From positions 1,426,001-1,490,000 of the forward strand of contig CP084620.1 of the NCBI GenBank assembly GCA_025917655.1: 64,000 nt of DNA, given 5' to 3'. This document shows, one piece after another, positions 37,049 to 49,100 of this stretch. A program made the translations under genes and the position numbers. Below the pieces are notes generated by a model, which was not told where the DNA came from, did no database searches, and saw nothing but the letters and a program-made list of their open reading frames with translations. The first letter of the stretch is position 1. Every line of letters starts with the position of its first letter. This DNA is from Chlorella sorokiniana (Eukaryota; Chlorophyta; Trebouxiophyceae; Chlorellales; Chlorellaceae).

Positions 37049-39844
37049 TCAGTAGGCGAGCGTGGACCCTCGCGCCTGCAGGTGCGCGTCCAGCAGGCGC
37101 CAAAACTCCTGGGCCACGGTGGCGTCGCGGTGGCGCGACCCGCGGTTCAGCCCCAGCAGCTTCACGTTCCACGACCGCACCGTTGCGTCCACGCCCTCGT
37201 CGCTGTAGTGCACATACACGCCCAGCACCTTGGAGAAGGTCTGCACCAGGTCGCCGCTGCCCGCGCCCTGCAACGCAGCGAGGGCCAGGCGGGGAGGGAG
37301 GCAGGGGGCTGTGGGCGGCAGCGGCGTGCGCGCGGCGGGTCGCCGATGCGCTTGCCAGGAGCGGAGGGGTGGCCGCGCGTGGGGCAGGTGGGCCACGGGG
37401 CGCACCTTGAAGGGCCACTTCTTGAACTGCCAGGCCTTGCCCAGGCAGACCACCGCCACCACGCGCTCCCAGTCCCCCGGGTTGCTCGGCTCCTTGTCTG
37501 CGGCAGCGGCAGCAAGGGGCGGCAGGGGGCGGCACACCCCTGGTCGGCAGGGCCCTCGGGTGCACAGGATACGCGTGCACGCATGTGTGCCAAGCACCCC
37601 AAGCATCAGCAGCGCATCACGGCCCAGGGCCGCGCGGCATGGCCTCCCTGACAGCATGGCGCGCGCTGGGCTCCCTGCCCCCCGCGCCCACCTGTCACAT
37701 AGTACTTGACTGGCGCCTTGCGGCCCATGGTGCGGGCGATGGCGATGCGGTCCTCCTTGGCGGGGGCTTGGGCTTGGGCGGATCCTTGCCGGCTGCCCGC
37801 GCCGCCTCCTCCGCCTCCTCCTGCTGCTTGGCCTCCTGCTCCGCCTTCTCCGCCTGCGCAGCGCACCCGGGACGCACGGGAAGCAGTGGGAGAGGGCCAC
37901 GCCATGCGGCCCCACCACCCGTCCAACGGACACGCCTCAGACGTGGAGGAGCCGCCCGTAATGGCTGGGCTGCCCCTGCCGCACACCCCCAGTACGCCGC
38001 CAGGACCGCAGCGCAACCCGCGGGGCGCGGGGCCCAGGCAGCCGCCCACCTTGGCCTGCTCTGTGGTCAGGAACTTGCCCTCCTCCAGGAAGGGCCGCAC
38101 ATTGTGGATGTTGAGCAGCGCAGTCATGCCCGGCGGCACCATGATGACTGGGGTGCCGTGGCGCTGGGGACCCTTCTGCTGCCCCGACGCCAGCGGCCGC
38201 TTGTTGCTGCTGCTGGAATGCTGCTGCTGCGAGTGCCGGCTGCTGCCCGACGGCCGCTGCTGCTCACGAGGCCGCGAGGGCGGCGCCGCGGCAGTGGCGG
38301 GGGGTGGCGGGGGCGCCGCGCCGCGCTGTTGGGGCGCAGAGCTGCCTGCAGCTGCGGCTGCTGCCGTCGCGGGCTTGAAGCCCACCTGCACTCCAAGCTC
38401 CGCCGCACCCAGCTGCTTCAGCGTGGCATCCTGCTGCGTCTGGCGCTCGTAGCGGCCCGACGGGCGAACAGGGATGACGGGCTGCGGGCGTGAGGGGGCA
38501 ACGACTGACACGGGGTAGCAGCCATCATGGCAACGCCGGGACACCTCAGTACCAAGCTGCACGCAGCATGGGCAGGCAGGCCGTGGCGCAAACAACCAGT
38601 CACCTTTGGTGGTGGCTGCGTTTGCCGCGGTTTGCTGCGGTGCTGCTTCAGCTGCTGCTCCTGCTCGCGCTGCACCTGGCTCAGAATGGTGAGCACCTTG
38701 CGGAAGCTGCGCCCAGGGACGCTCAGCATGCTGTTCCGGTCACGCAGCTGCAGGGCGGCCATGGACAAGGGCGGGCAGTGGGATGGCCACAGCAGCAGGA
38801 AACACACAAGCTGCAAGCAAGCATGGCAAGTGGCTGCACAAAGCATACTCAATGCAGTATTCGTGTGCTACATCTTTCAGGCACGCCTCACCTGCAGCTC
38901 CTGCTCCCTGACCTTGCGCAGCATGGCCTCCTCAGGCGCCTCGTCCTCCACTGGAGCCTGCGCCTCCGCCGCACCGCGCTCCTCCGCATCCGTTCCTGCC
39001 TCCAGCCGCGCGCGCTTTGCGGGCTGCCCCACCTGGTCAGGGAATGGCCATGCCGGCCGGATGAGTGCGGTGCTCCGCTAAAGCCACGCTGTCTGCTGTC
39101 CGGAATGCCGGACCAGCCGCTGCGCAAGCCAAGCCAAGCAGCCCCCTTACCTCAAAGTCGGGCACCGCCAGCTGAATGTACTGGGAGTGGTCGCTCTTCC
39201 CCTCCAGGTACTCTGTGAGGTCCTGCAGCCACCCGCAGCAGGCGTGTGTCTCACGGGAATGCGGTCGCACGCTACCAGGCGCTGCAACCGCAGCAGCCAG
39301 CGATAACATGGCATGCAAAGCAGCGAGCTGCCGCTCGTGCTGGGCATGGTGATGTTGCGGCAGTGGCGCGCATGGGCCGCCAAGAGGCAGTGCAGCGCGG
39401 GCCCAAGGCCCCCGTGCCTTGCGGTCGATGAACGACACCGCCTTGCCCTTGCCCAACTCCTTGGTGGCCTTCTGCAGGTAGTCCCGGAACTTGGCGCCCA
39501 TGTTCTTGACGAAGTACACCAGCGTCTCCAGGTCATAGAATGCCCCCTTGCCCTGCAACGACGCAAGGACAGCGCGCAAAGAGCTGGCTGGAGCAGCGGC
39601 CAGGCGGCCGGGCGGCAGAGGCGGAGAGCTGGCCGGAGCCCGCTGCGACGTCTGCACGGCGCCCTGTCATGTATGCTCGTGTGATCGTTCAAAGCCCATT
39701 ACCTACCTGCTGTGACTTGTAGCCCGTCGCAACATTTTTGCTGAAGCTGAACCTGCCTCCGAAGTCCACACGGTCCCCTGCTTGCGTTATTTCGTCCACC
39801 CTGCCCGCCGTGACATACTCCCGCAGCAAGCTGAGGGGGTCCAT
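37049..39844 (-). CDS. CDC73: Paf1 complex subunit CDC73 (parafibromin)
   Basis: A subunit of the nuclear Paf1 complex that travels with RNA polymerase II and promotes H2B ubiquitination and H3K4/K36 methylation. Start ATG at 39844 (MDPLSLLREYVTAGRVDEI) matches the plant CDC73 N-terminus; exon 1 is 39707-39844. Then FYDLETLVYFVKNMGAKFR, VSFIDRKDLTEYLEG, a variable Glu/Pro/Gln-rich middle, and RDRNSMLSVPGRSFRKVLTI. The conserved centre is GTPVIMVPPGMTALLNIHNV with RPFLEEGKFLT. The Ras-like C-terminal domain reads VKYYVT, PGDWERVVAVVCLGKAWQF, KKWPFKG, FSKVLGVYVHYSDEGVD, WNVKLLGLNRGSRHRD and EFWRLLDAHL. The frame slips at the G5 run 37762-37766 (one base short). It diverges from the gametolysin gene. 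Confidence 0.94.
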
Positions 39845-40716
39845 CGCTGCCGATCGCAGCGGGCCCAGGACCAGGCCTTTTGACGACCTACAAGTGCGAT
39901 GGCGAAAACACTGGATCGCAAGATGGCGCTGATCTCACCGACGAAGCAAACGTACAGGCAGCAGCGTACTGCGCTGGCCGACAGCGAGTCGTCGCTCTGA
40001 TGCAACTGGCAACTTCTCCTTCCGGGTTGGCACAGTTACACTTTCTAATCGTTGCCATACTGTCATGCAGGGCAGCAGTAATTATGCAGTGATGTTCCTG
40101 CTATTGCAAATACGCACGCAGAAAATCCGCGGCATGTGCGTGACGCAGGCGGCTGGTGTGCAGATCTCGTTCTCCTTCTCGGTGGCTCGCTGTATTCCGA
40201 CAATTCTGCTTACTACCAAAATACCAATACGCCGTTTACTTGAATTGCTTGCCTGTCGCCTGAGGCTTATTGGCTGCAGCCACAAACTTCAAGCACGCAC
40301 ATGCTGTCGCCGACGTCTCCAGCCGACTGACACCACACCACACACTGCATCAGGCGCTGTGGATATACCAGTAGCTCTGACCTCAGAATGTCGCACAAGA
40401 TCTGGGTCGCCTTTCGATTCAAACCACCCTGTGCCCCATTTTGTGCACGGCAGCTTTGGGCACAGGGCATGGGCAAGTGGGGCCATCCAGACATCCGGCA
40501 CATCCCGGTCCGGCGGTCATTGTCGCTTCGTCCATCGTGAATTTTCAGTAAGTAGTTTGTATATCACGTTGAGAAGTGGTACAGAGGAGCGCGCCTATTC
40601 GTCCGGACAGCTCTCAAGCCCTCGGCCGCCTACCCTGGCAACCCTGGCCGAAGGCACCCCTTGCATCTTCACTGCTCGGAAACCCCCTCCGGACGATCCA
40701 CTGGCGCGTTTGAAGC
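39845..40716. promoter_or_regulatory. divergent intergenic region (CDC73 / gametolysin)
   Basis: About 0.9 kb between outward-facing starts, with GC well below the genes at 40060-40600. An open frame that runs through the right half is continuous with the gametolysin frame only by chance and has no family match. Probably promoters and 5' UTRs. Confidence 0.45.
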
Positions 40717-43700
40717 ATGCAACTGCTGGCGACCCTGCTGTCTGTGGCAGTGGCGCTGGCGGTGGCACCGTCGAGGTCCGCCGCCGCTGCCCAGCAGACC
40801 CTGGCGGGCACCGCGCTGGTGCTGACCAAGGACTACTATACTGTGGCCCCTGTGCGGGAGCGCTATGTGCTGGTGGGCAGCGGCAGCAAGACGAGCACGG
40901 TGAAGGTGGAGGGGGAGGCAGCGAGGCAGCTCCGGACAGGCATGAAGGTGCGGCTGACGGGCAGCGCATGGCCGGCGGCAGCTTGGGTGGCGGCGGCAGC
41001 GGCACAGCCAGCTTCCAGGCCACGAAGGTGGAGGTGACTGCTCAATCCAAGAAGCTCCCACGCGGCCGCAGCCTGTTGGCGGCAGCGGCGCAGCAGCCTG
41101 CGGTCGCCGCCAGCACCCGCAGCCAGCGCGGCCTGCTGCAGTCAGGGCTGCCCACGGAGCAGCTGCCGGTCATGCGCAGCGACGTCAACACCCTGTTCCT
41201 GCCCATCTCCTTTGAGGGGTGCACCCGCTCCAATGGCGCCACCTACAGCAAGCCGTGGTACACGGATGCGGTGAGTTGGGGTGGCAGGGCTGTCTGGCCT
41301 AGCTCGACCCATGTTGCGCCCACCCGCACCTGCCAACACCAGCCCTGCTGCGGTGCAGGACGTGGAAAAGGTTGTGTTTGGCGGCGGCAGCAGCGCCAGC
41401 CTGGCCGAGATGTACAGCAGCTGCAGCCACAACCGCACCGCCCTCTCCCGCGCCAACTCGCGCGTCGCCCCCTGCTGCGCCTCAACTGCTCCGGCATCTC
41501 GCCCGGCCGCAACTCGTACAGCGCGGCCGGCAGCTGCGGCTTCGGCGACTTCCAGGGCTGGGCTGAGGCGGCGGTGCAGGCCGCCGCTGCTGCCGGCATC
41601 AACGTCAACTCCTACTTCTTCAAGTGAGCGCCCGCCCCTGGGCGGCCAGCGCCGCCGCACGCTGACGCCTGCAGCGGTCTGAGCGGCCCACGACGACTGC
41701 AAGACTCACCCCGGCGGGCAGGGAAATGCCGTCAAGGGGGAATCGACATGCGTGGCGCGCTGTGCTGTGCCGCGCTGTGCTGCGCAGGATGGTCATCATC
41801 CCGGAGGGCACTGCGTGCGGCTGGGCGGGCCTGGGCTACGTCGGCTGCGACGGCTCCTTCATGTGCGCCAGCTGGGTGGCCTCCCGCTACTTCCTGGGCA
41901 GCTACGCGGGCGCCCCGCCAGCACCCAGGTGGCCCTCCACGAGCAGGGGCACAACCTCTACCTGCACCACGCCGCCTCCTACGACGGCAGCGGCGGCACA
42001 GTGGAGTATGGTGAGGGGCCCGAGAGCGCGCTGCTGGGAGGGAGGGGGCGCCACAGCTGCCCGGGCAGGGCTGTGCATCGAGCCTCTGCGGCCACCCCCT
42101 CCTGCCGCAACGCTCCCCCCCCGCCCCCGCTCACCCCTCCTTGCAGGGGACTGGTCCTGCGCCATGGGATACTGGTGAGCTGATGGGGGGCTGTACAGCG
42201 CCCAGCACATGTGCTGGGCTGTCGTGGGTTGCATGAGGGAGGGGCGCGCGCTTCAGGGGGCGTCAGACCTTCCCTGTCCGCCCTGCCCCCGTGTGTCACG
42301 CAGCTGCTCGGACCGCTGCCTCAACACCGCGCACGCCTGGCAGCTGGGCTGGGTGGCGCCCCAGGTGCTGGACGGCGCCTCCCTGCCCCCTGGCGGCACG
42401 GTAAGCGCCACCATAGCGGCCCAGACCCGCTCGCCCAACAGCGGGCTGAAGATCAGGCTCAGCTCCTGGGCGGCGGCAGACAACATTTACGTGGGGTACA
42501 GGTGGGCCCGCCTGGCGCCTTGGTGTTGGTGGGAGGGCCTGTGGAGAGACCAGCTGCCACTGCCCAGGCTACCTGGCACGTGCTGCACCTGCCCGGGCCA
42601 CCTGAAGCAGCTGAATCCCGACTGCAGGCTGGCCGAGGGCGGTGACGCCACCCTTGGCTCGGACTACAGGGGCAGAGTGAATGTGTACCAGTGAGCCTCG
42701 GGGCGCCAAGGCAGCGCTCTGACGGATGGGTGCCTGTGGCTGGCCGTCTCGCTGCTTGGGCTTGCCGCTCGCCGGGCCGCTCTCCATAACTTCTGCCCGG
42801 CCTGCCACCCCTCCCCCTCGCCTGCCTGCCCCAGGTATTCTGGCAGCGGTCCCTACGACGCCGACTCCTTCACCTTCTGGCTGGGCAGCTTTGGAGCGGG
42901 GCAGGCCTTCAGCCACGCCAAGGCGCCCGGCCTCGTCCTGCGCGCCTCCACCCTGGCCGCCGGCGCCGCCAGCCTGACGGTGTGCCGCAAGAGCGCCAGC
43001 GGGCGGAGACCGCCGACACGTGCCTGGCGGGGCTGGACGGCGACTGCGACGGCATGGTGGGGCGGGCCGACGGCGACTGCGCTCGCTTCCTGGCGCCGCC
43101 TCCCAGGTGAGGCAGCGGGCAGGCAGCCGCCGCCAGCTGCGCGCAGCTCAGGTGGTGCCTCCTTTTGGCGCCGCCTGCGCACGCATGTGGGCGCCGCCAC
43201 AGCGCGGCCCGCTGAGAGTTTGCCGCTGTCCTGTTTTCGTACCCTTGCAGCCCGCGCCCTCCTCCTCCATCCCCTGCGCCGCCCTCCCCTTCGCCGCCGC
43301 CACCCCCCCGCACCACCACCCCCAGCCCCCAGCCCGCCACCGCCCTCCCCGCCACCTCCAAACCCACCATCCTCTCCACCCCCGCCCAACCCCTCTCCGC
43401 CCCCCGCCACATCCCAACCCACCATCCTCTCCACCCCCGCCCAGCCCTCCACCCCCTCCCCAGAGTCGCCCCCACCTCCACCCCCTCCACCATCCCCTGA
43501 GCCCCCGTCCCCGCAACCACCCAGCCCCCAGCCACCGCTTCCGCCTCCGCCTTCACCGCCACCACCCCCTCTGCCGCCCTCACCAATGCCGCCGTCCCCT
43601 GCGCCCCCTCGAGCCCCCAACTACTGCACATGTAAGGGACGTGTGGCGTTCTTGGACTGGATTCCCTGTCAGCTTGCACCCCATGTTGCGCCCTGCCTGG

Positions 43701-44781
43701 CCCAAGGCCCACGCTTGCTTGATACCTACCCCCCGCAGTGGACGGCAACAGCAACAAGCAGGTGTGCATCAGCTGCCAGGCGGCCTCAGGTTGCAACCGC
43801 TGCGCTGCCGAGGGCGGCCGCATGCGCGTGCTCACCAACACCCTGCGGGGGCGCCGCTGAAGTACAACCGCTGCGCCCCCTGCGACGAGGCGCTGCGCTG
43901 CAAGACGTCGGCCAGCTGCGCACCCGCCAGCCCGCTGCTGAAGCTCGGCAGGCTGCGCCTGGACGGCTGCACGGAGTGCCCGAAAGGCGAGCAGGCGCAG
44001 CCAGCGATCGGCGGGCTGCCAGAGCTTCGTCGCAGGCCTGGCGGCCCGGGTCCGCATCCTGGCCCCCACCCCCTCCCATCCCTTGCCTGAAGCCACCTTC
44101 TTCCCCCGACCCTGCAGGCTACCTGCTGGTCCCCAAGACTATTGCTTCCATCGGCGGCAGCCGCCAGTACGCCGCCTGCGCCACGTGCGCCGAGGTGCAG
44201 GGCCCCAGCTGCCTGGCCTGCTCCAGCACCGGGACCTGCGCCGCCTGCCGCCACAGCTTCTACCTCAACGCCAGCGCCGCCTGCCAGCAGTGCACGGCGC
44301 CAAACTGCGCCGCGTGCGCGGCCACCGGCGCGTGCGCGAGGTGCAAGCCCGGCCACTTCATGGACGCTGTGGGCCAGGTGTGTGGGGGCGCGGGGACAGC
44401 ATGCAAGGAGTAGGCAGGAGCGGGCGTGACTCTCACGGTCGTGGCCCTGTCGGTTCTCACAGCCCGACCACCTGCCGCCCTGCGTGCAGTGTGTCCCCTG
44501 CACCGCCCGAGGTGCCAGCAGTGCAGGTCTGACGGCAAGTGCGCCGTCTGCAGCCCGGGCTTTGTCTTCAACGCAACCTCCCAAGAGGTGGGGTGGCATG
44601 CGGCGCGAGTGTGTGCCCTGTCAGCATGCCCGCATGGCACGGGGTCAATGCCGCCTCGAGTGCTTCAAGCATGCCATGTCCTCCCGGCATTGCACCGCTG
44701 CCAGCTCCCGCCCGACTCCTTTTGGATGCCACGCATGCGTGCGCCGCCCCCTCGGCCGTCCCACCACGAGTGGCCCCCTCC

Positions 44782-44841
<60 letters not shown>

Positions 44842-45416
44842 AACACTCAACCCACCCCACCCTTCCCATCCCCCGCAGTGCCAAACGTGTGCTGAGAGCG
44901 GCGGTGATCAGTGCCAGCGATGCTCGACCAGCACGGGCGTGTGCTTGCAGTGCAAGAGCTCACGTGCCACACTCATCACAGGTTGGCGGCTGCCAAGCTG
45001 CATGCTTCTCGATGCTTGGCCCTGGCAACAGCAGGAAGAAAGCGACCCCCCCCTTCACAATCCCTCCTCTCTCCAGCCACGAAGCGCTGCGAGTTGTGCA
45101 CCTCAACGGGCGGACCCCACTGCCTCAGATGCGCGGCTGGAACGGGGACTTGCGCACAGTGCGCCACAGAATTCGTGGCAGGTGAGGCCGTTGGCGGCTG
45201 ACAGCCGCCTCGTTGGAGGGGGACCCGCAGGCTTTGTGCACCGCGCGCTGCCAGCTCGGCTGCCTCTGTGCACTGCACAAGACTGATGCGTGTGCAATGT
45301 CCCAATGTGCAGTCAAGGGCGCCTGCCAGTCCTGCTCCGTGGTGCACGGCTCAACCTGCAAAACCTGCACAGCCAGTCGTTGCCTAAGCTTATTCCGGCG
45401 CCGCGGCTCTGGCTGA
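40717..45416 (+). CDS. gametolysin-like (peptidase M11) secreted metalloprotease with proline-rich linker and Cys-rich tail
   Basis: An extracellular zinc protease of the gametolysin/autolysin type, which in volvocine algae digests the hydroxyproline-rich cell wall. An N-terminal signal peptide (MQLLATLLSVAVALAVA) precedes a prodomain. The protease domain contains CSGISPGRNSYSAAGSCGFG, GTACGWAGLGYVGCDGSF, the zinc motif ALHEQGHNLYLHHA (41938-41970; HExxHxxxxxH with Tyr where Gly is usual), DWSCAMGY and AWQLGW. It ends near 43108 (CDGMVGRADGDCARF). A Pro/Ser-rich PPSPPPP linker (43258-43615) follows as in pherophorins, then a furin-like array of CxxC units over at least six exons (CQQCTAPNCAACAATGACAR; CQTCAESGGDQCQRC; CELCTSTGGPHCLRC; CQSCSVVHGSTCKTC). 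The frame slips near 40960, 41468 and 41913, one base short each time. The last exon and stop are tentative. Confidence 0.87.
43258..43615 (+). other. hydroxyproline-rich (PPSPPPP) linker region
   Basis: About 120 codons dominated by proline with serine, typical of algal wall glycoproteins. It links the protease domain to the Cys-rich tail. Prolines in this context are usually hydroxylated and O-glycosylated, so the protein is probably a wall-associated enzyme. Confidence 0.85.
44784..44835. repeat. (CA)26 microsatellite in intron
   Basis: A pure CA run of 52 bp followed by CAAACA variants, within an intron of the gametolysin-like gene about 45 bp before the acceptor at 44878. Confidence 0.95.
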
Positions 45417-46103
45417 GAAAATTTGTATCAACAGCCGTGTCATGCTGGTCAAAGTCGACAGCGCCATCAGCGTCTTCCTCTGATTTTACCCCAGAAATGA
45501 TCAAGTGAACCTGTGCTGTTGTAGTGCTGCCCATTATGCAATTGCAAACTTTGCTACCTTACACTTTCGTACGCATGCATGTGACACGTGATCCACTGGC
45601 GCGCCTGGCATGCCCATCGTCCGCTGTGCCCCCTTGGTATTTTATAGTTTTTTGTGTGCATCATCTGATCTTGATTGTAATCCCCAAGTTTGCAGCTCAT
45701 GTCCTGCCAGTTTGAAGGCAAGGCACACAGAAAGCGTCCTTGCAGAGCTCTCCGCCGCCGTCCTCGCCCGCCTGTCGGCAGGACAAGCTGCTGCCCAACC
45801 CCGTCCTGTATGCGGCTGGCCTCTTCGTTTCGCGAGTCGCAAGCGGTGTATTATCGATTATATGGAGCTCTCGCGTGTCAGTGACTTTTGTGGACAGAGT
45901 TTTGGTGGCAATGCTGCAGTTCGGCCCAGCAGGAAGGGTTGGCGGGCGTGAAAACTGGAACACGCTTCCTGCATGTTTGTCTTGCGCGCTTTCGCACAGC
46001 AGCGCTGCGACCGCCAGACCGCCGCCCTTGCTTCAAAGGCAGCGGCAGCGCACGGCTGCTCTGGGCCAGCAGTCGCCCCAAACCCCAGGGCACCTGCAGC
46101 AGG
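45417..46103. other. intergenic (gametolysin 3' UTR / OPR promoter)
   Basis: About 0.7 kb of lower GC between tandem genes, with TGTAA at 45675. No further exon of either gene could be supported. Confidence 0.4.
45675..45679 (+). terminator. TGTAA poly(A) signal, gametolysin-like gene
   Basis: TGTAA about 260 bp after the proposed stop, in a T-rich setting. Confidence 0.45.
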
Positions 46104-49100
46104 ATGGCCAGGATAGCGGCGAGGTCACAGTCGAGCCGGGCGGGGTGCAGCAGCATGCGAGCAGCGGGCGGCCCACACGGCAGCAGCAGGGACGCAAACC
46201 CGGCACCCTACAGGCTCCGGGAAGGCGCCGTCGGCCCAACCGTCTGAGCTGGAGCGGCGCATCTTGGGCGGCAGCTCAGCCGAAGAAGTGCTGCAGCTTG
46301 CCACCAGCACGCAGGACTTGACGGCGCATGCCGCACTGGCTGTGGTTGGCCGGCTGGCGGCGCTGGCGGCGCGCGGGCGCCGGCGCCACCGTCAAGGAGG
46401 CTGTGCACGGGCACCGCTGCCTGCCCAGGCTGTACAGCCAGCTGCAGCGAGACTGCGCCCAACTGCCTCTCCAGCCCCTCGTGCGCTTCCTACAGCAATG
46501 CGTGCGGCTGGGCCTGCGCCCGCCGCCGGCGCTGCTGGCTGAGGCCGCGTCTCGTCTGGAGACGGGTGTGGCGGCGCTAAGGCCTGCCGACGCAGTGCGT
46601 GCAGCCTGGGCGCTGACCAAGCTTGATTGCAGCGATGTGGGCAGGCTGCTGGGGGCCATTGACGGAGCGGTGCAGCAGGATCAGCAGCAGCGGTCGCAGC
46701 AGCAGCAGGTTCCGGTCTGGCTCGCGGCGCTGGACCCACCCCTGCTGGTCATGTTGCTGTGGACCTGCAGCAAGGCAGGCCACCGCTCAGAAGCCCTGCT
46801 GCTGGGCGTGACCCGCGCACTGGCTGGCGGGGGCTCCGCAGGCGCGGCAGCGGCGCTGCCCGCCGCGCCGCCGCTGGCCGGCCTCAGGGCTGCGCAGCTC
46901 AGCATGCTCTTCTACTCCCTTGGCCTGCTGCGGTGGGCCCCCGATGACGAGGCAAGCAGCGCAAGCGATGCCCTGCCTCCTTGGCTGATCCCCAGGCTGT
47001 AGGCTCCAGGCTGTAGCCTTGGCTGCTGCACCGTGCCTCGCTGTCGGCGCCGACTCTCGGCACGCTGGTGCCTGCCCCACGCCTGCCCCCCCTTCCCTCC
47101 CTTTGCTCCGGCGCAGTTCCTGGAAGATGCGGCGACGGCGGCGTTGCACCAGCTGCCCGCCTTCAACTGCCAGGGCCTCGCCAACACAGCCTGGGCCCTG
47201 TCCCGGCTGCAGCCGCGGGCGCAGGCGGCGGTCGAGCCGCTGGCGGCGCGCCTGGCTGCCGAGGCCGCGCGCCGCCTGCCAAGCTTCCAGCCTCAACACT
47301 TCAGCATGCTGGTGATGGCGGCTGCAGATGGCAGGCCCTTCCGCGGGTGCAGGCAGCCGCTGCTGCAGGCCGCGGGCGCGCACCTGGCCACGGCGGCGCG
47401 CCAGCTGGATGGCCGGGACCTGGCCAGCGTGCTGTCGGGTGGGCATGCCGCGCTCCGGTGCCGCTGATGACGCCTTTTCGGCTGCTGTCGCGCCAAGTCG
47501 GCAACGTTTGTGGCCGCCGTGTTTGCGGCCGCCGCTTGTGCAGCCGTCCCTCACTGCGCAGTCCAGCGGGGGATCCCTCTGACAGCTTCCGCCCTGCTGC
47601 CCCTGCAGCCCTGGCCACCGCTGGCTGCGAGCCGCCACGCGCGGCGCAGGATGCCGCCGCCCGCCGCGCCGCCGAGGTGCTTGCGGGCACCCCCACCGCC
47701 TCGCTGGCGTGGCTGCTGTGGGCGTGGGCGCGGGCGGAGCGCTGGCGCCCGCCCCGCACGCTGCTGCGCCGCGTCGAGGCTGCGCTGCACCGGCGCATGG
47801 ACCAGCTGTACGGGCTGCACCCCGCTGACGTGGCCACCCTGGCCTGGAGCCTCGCCCAGCTGCAGTGCTACAGCGGTGGGTGGGTGGGCATGACGTGCGC
47901 AGCGTGCAGCAGTGCGGCCCCGGCGTCGCCTGCCGTGGCGGTGGCTGGGCTGCTGGGGCACGGCCGCCGCTCACGGCGCCGCCTGCGTGTGCTGCGTGCA
48001 GGCGCGCTGCTGGCTGACCTGGCGGCTGTGTGCCGCAGCATGTGGGAGCGCATGGATCCGCAGGTGGGGGGGGTGATGGGTGGGGTGGGAGGGTCCCTCT
48101 TGCAGGAGCTCCCTCTCTTGTGAATAGCAGTGCAACAGCAGGCCACCTGTCAGCCAGTAGGGAGAAACATGAGCCTCTCATTTGCCAGGTTTGGCTCTGT
48201 TGCGCTCTCTGATGCCCTCAATAAACCCACTGATATGCTCCCCCCACAACTCTTCGCAGTCCATGTCCCTGGTGCTGCACTCGTTTGCGCTGCAGCGCTT
48301 CACGCCGCACGAGCTGCTGGATGCAGCCGCGGAGCACCTCGCGGCACGGCTGGGCGAGTACACGCCTCACCAGGTGGCGGTGACGCTGTGGTCGCTGGGC
48401 AAGCTGGGGGTGCACCCGGGCGGGGGCTGCCCGGCGGCGGACCCTGCACGCAGGTGGGCGGCGGGGCGGCTGGGCCACGCTCCAGCGAGGGGCTGATGCG
48501 CTGGCCGAGTGGTCTGCGTTACGGTCGAGGTGGGGGGCTGATGGCAGGCTGGGGCAGCGCTGTGCTCGGCTCCCTGGCCCCCGGGCGGCCCTGTGAGCCG
48601 GCACCCTCGCTGCGGAACACACTCCCCACACACCGCCGACGCATGGCCGCGCAGGATGGCACGCCCCTCATGGCGGCTGTGGCTGCCTACGCGACGCGGC
48701 ACGTGGGCGGCGCGTCTGGGGGCGGCAGCGAGGGCGGCGAGGCCTTCACCCTGCAGGGGCTGTCCATGCTGCTGTGGGCCTTTGCTGCACTAGAGCACCA
48801 TCCGGGCGAGGAGCTGCTGGATGCGGCTGCCCAGCGCCTGGCGGCCGAACTGGCTGGCTGCCGGGGCTGGGGCCCGCCGCCGCGGCAGAGACCTGCTTCA
48901 GGCGGCCGCCACGTCAGCATGGAGCCTGTCGCAGCTGCGGTGCCCGCATGAGGAGCTGTTTGTGGCGGTGGAGGCGGCGCTGCCGACGCTGCTGGCGGCG
49001 GCGGAGCGGCGGGGGGCCGGGTGGCGGCGGGGGCGGGCACGACCTGCCCCTGTCCCTCTCCTCCCTGGCCTTTGCCGCCGCCAAGCTGCGCGTGGAGGCG

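Noticed and set aside
40065-41627. A 520-codon open frame that begins 650 bp before the gametolysin start
   Set aside because: Its left part has no domain, lies in lower-GC DNA and lacks a signal peptide. The match to the protease begins only after the ATG at 40717, so the continuity is chance.
43258-43615. Proline-rich stretch as a separate pherophorin or extensin gene
   Set aside because: It is in frame with a preceding exon of the protease and is followed by Cys-rich exons, with no signal peptide of its own.
46787-48181. A 464-codon open frame on the minus strand
   Set aside because: It lies entirely under OPR exons. Its Arg/Ala/Pro/Gly-rich composition is what GC-rich antisense frames give, and no family is recognisable.
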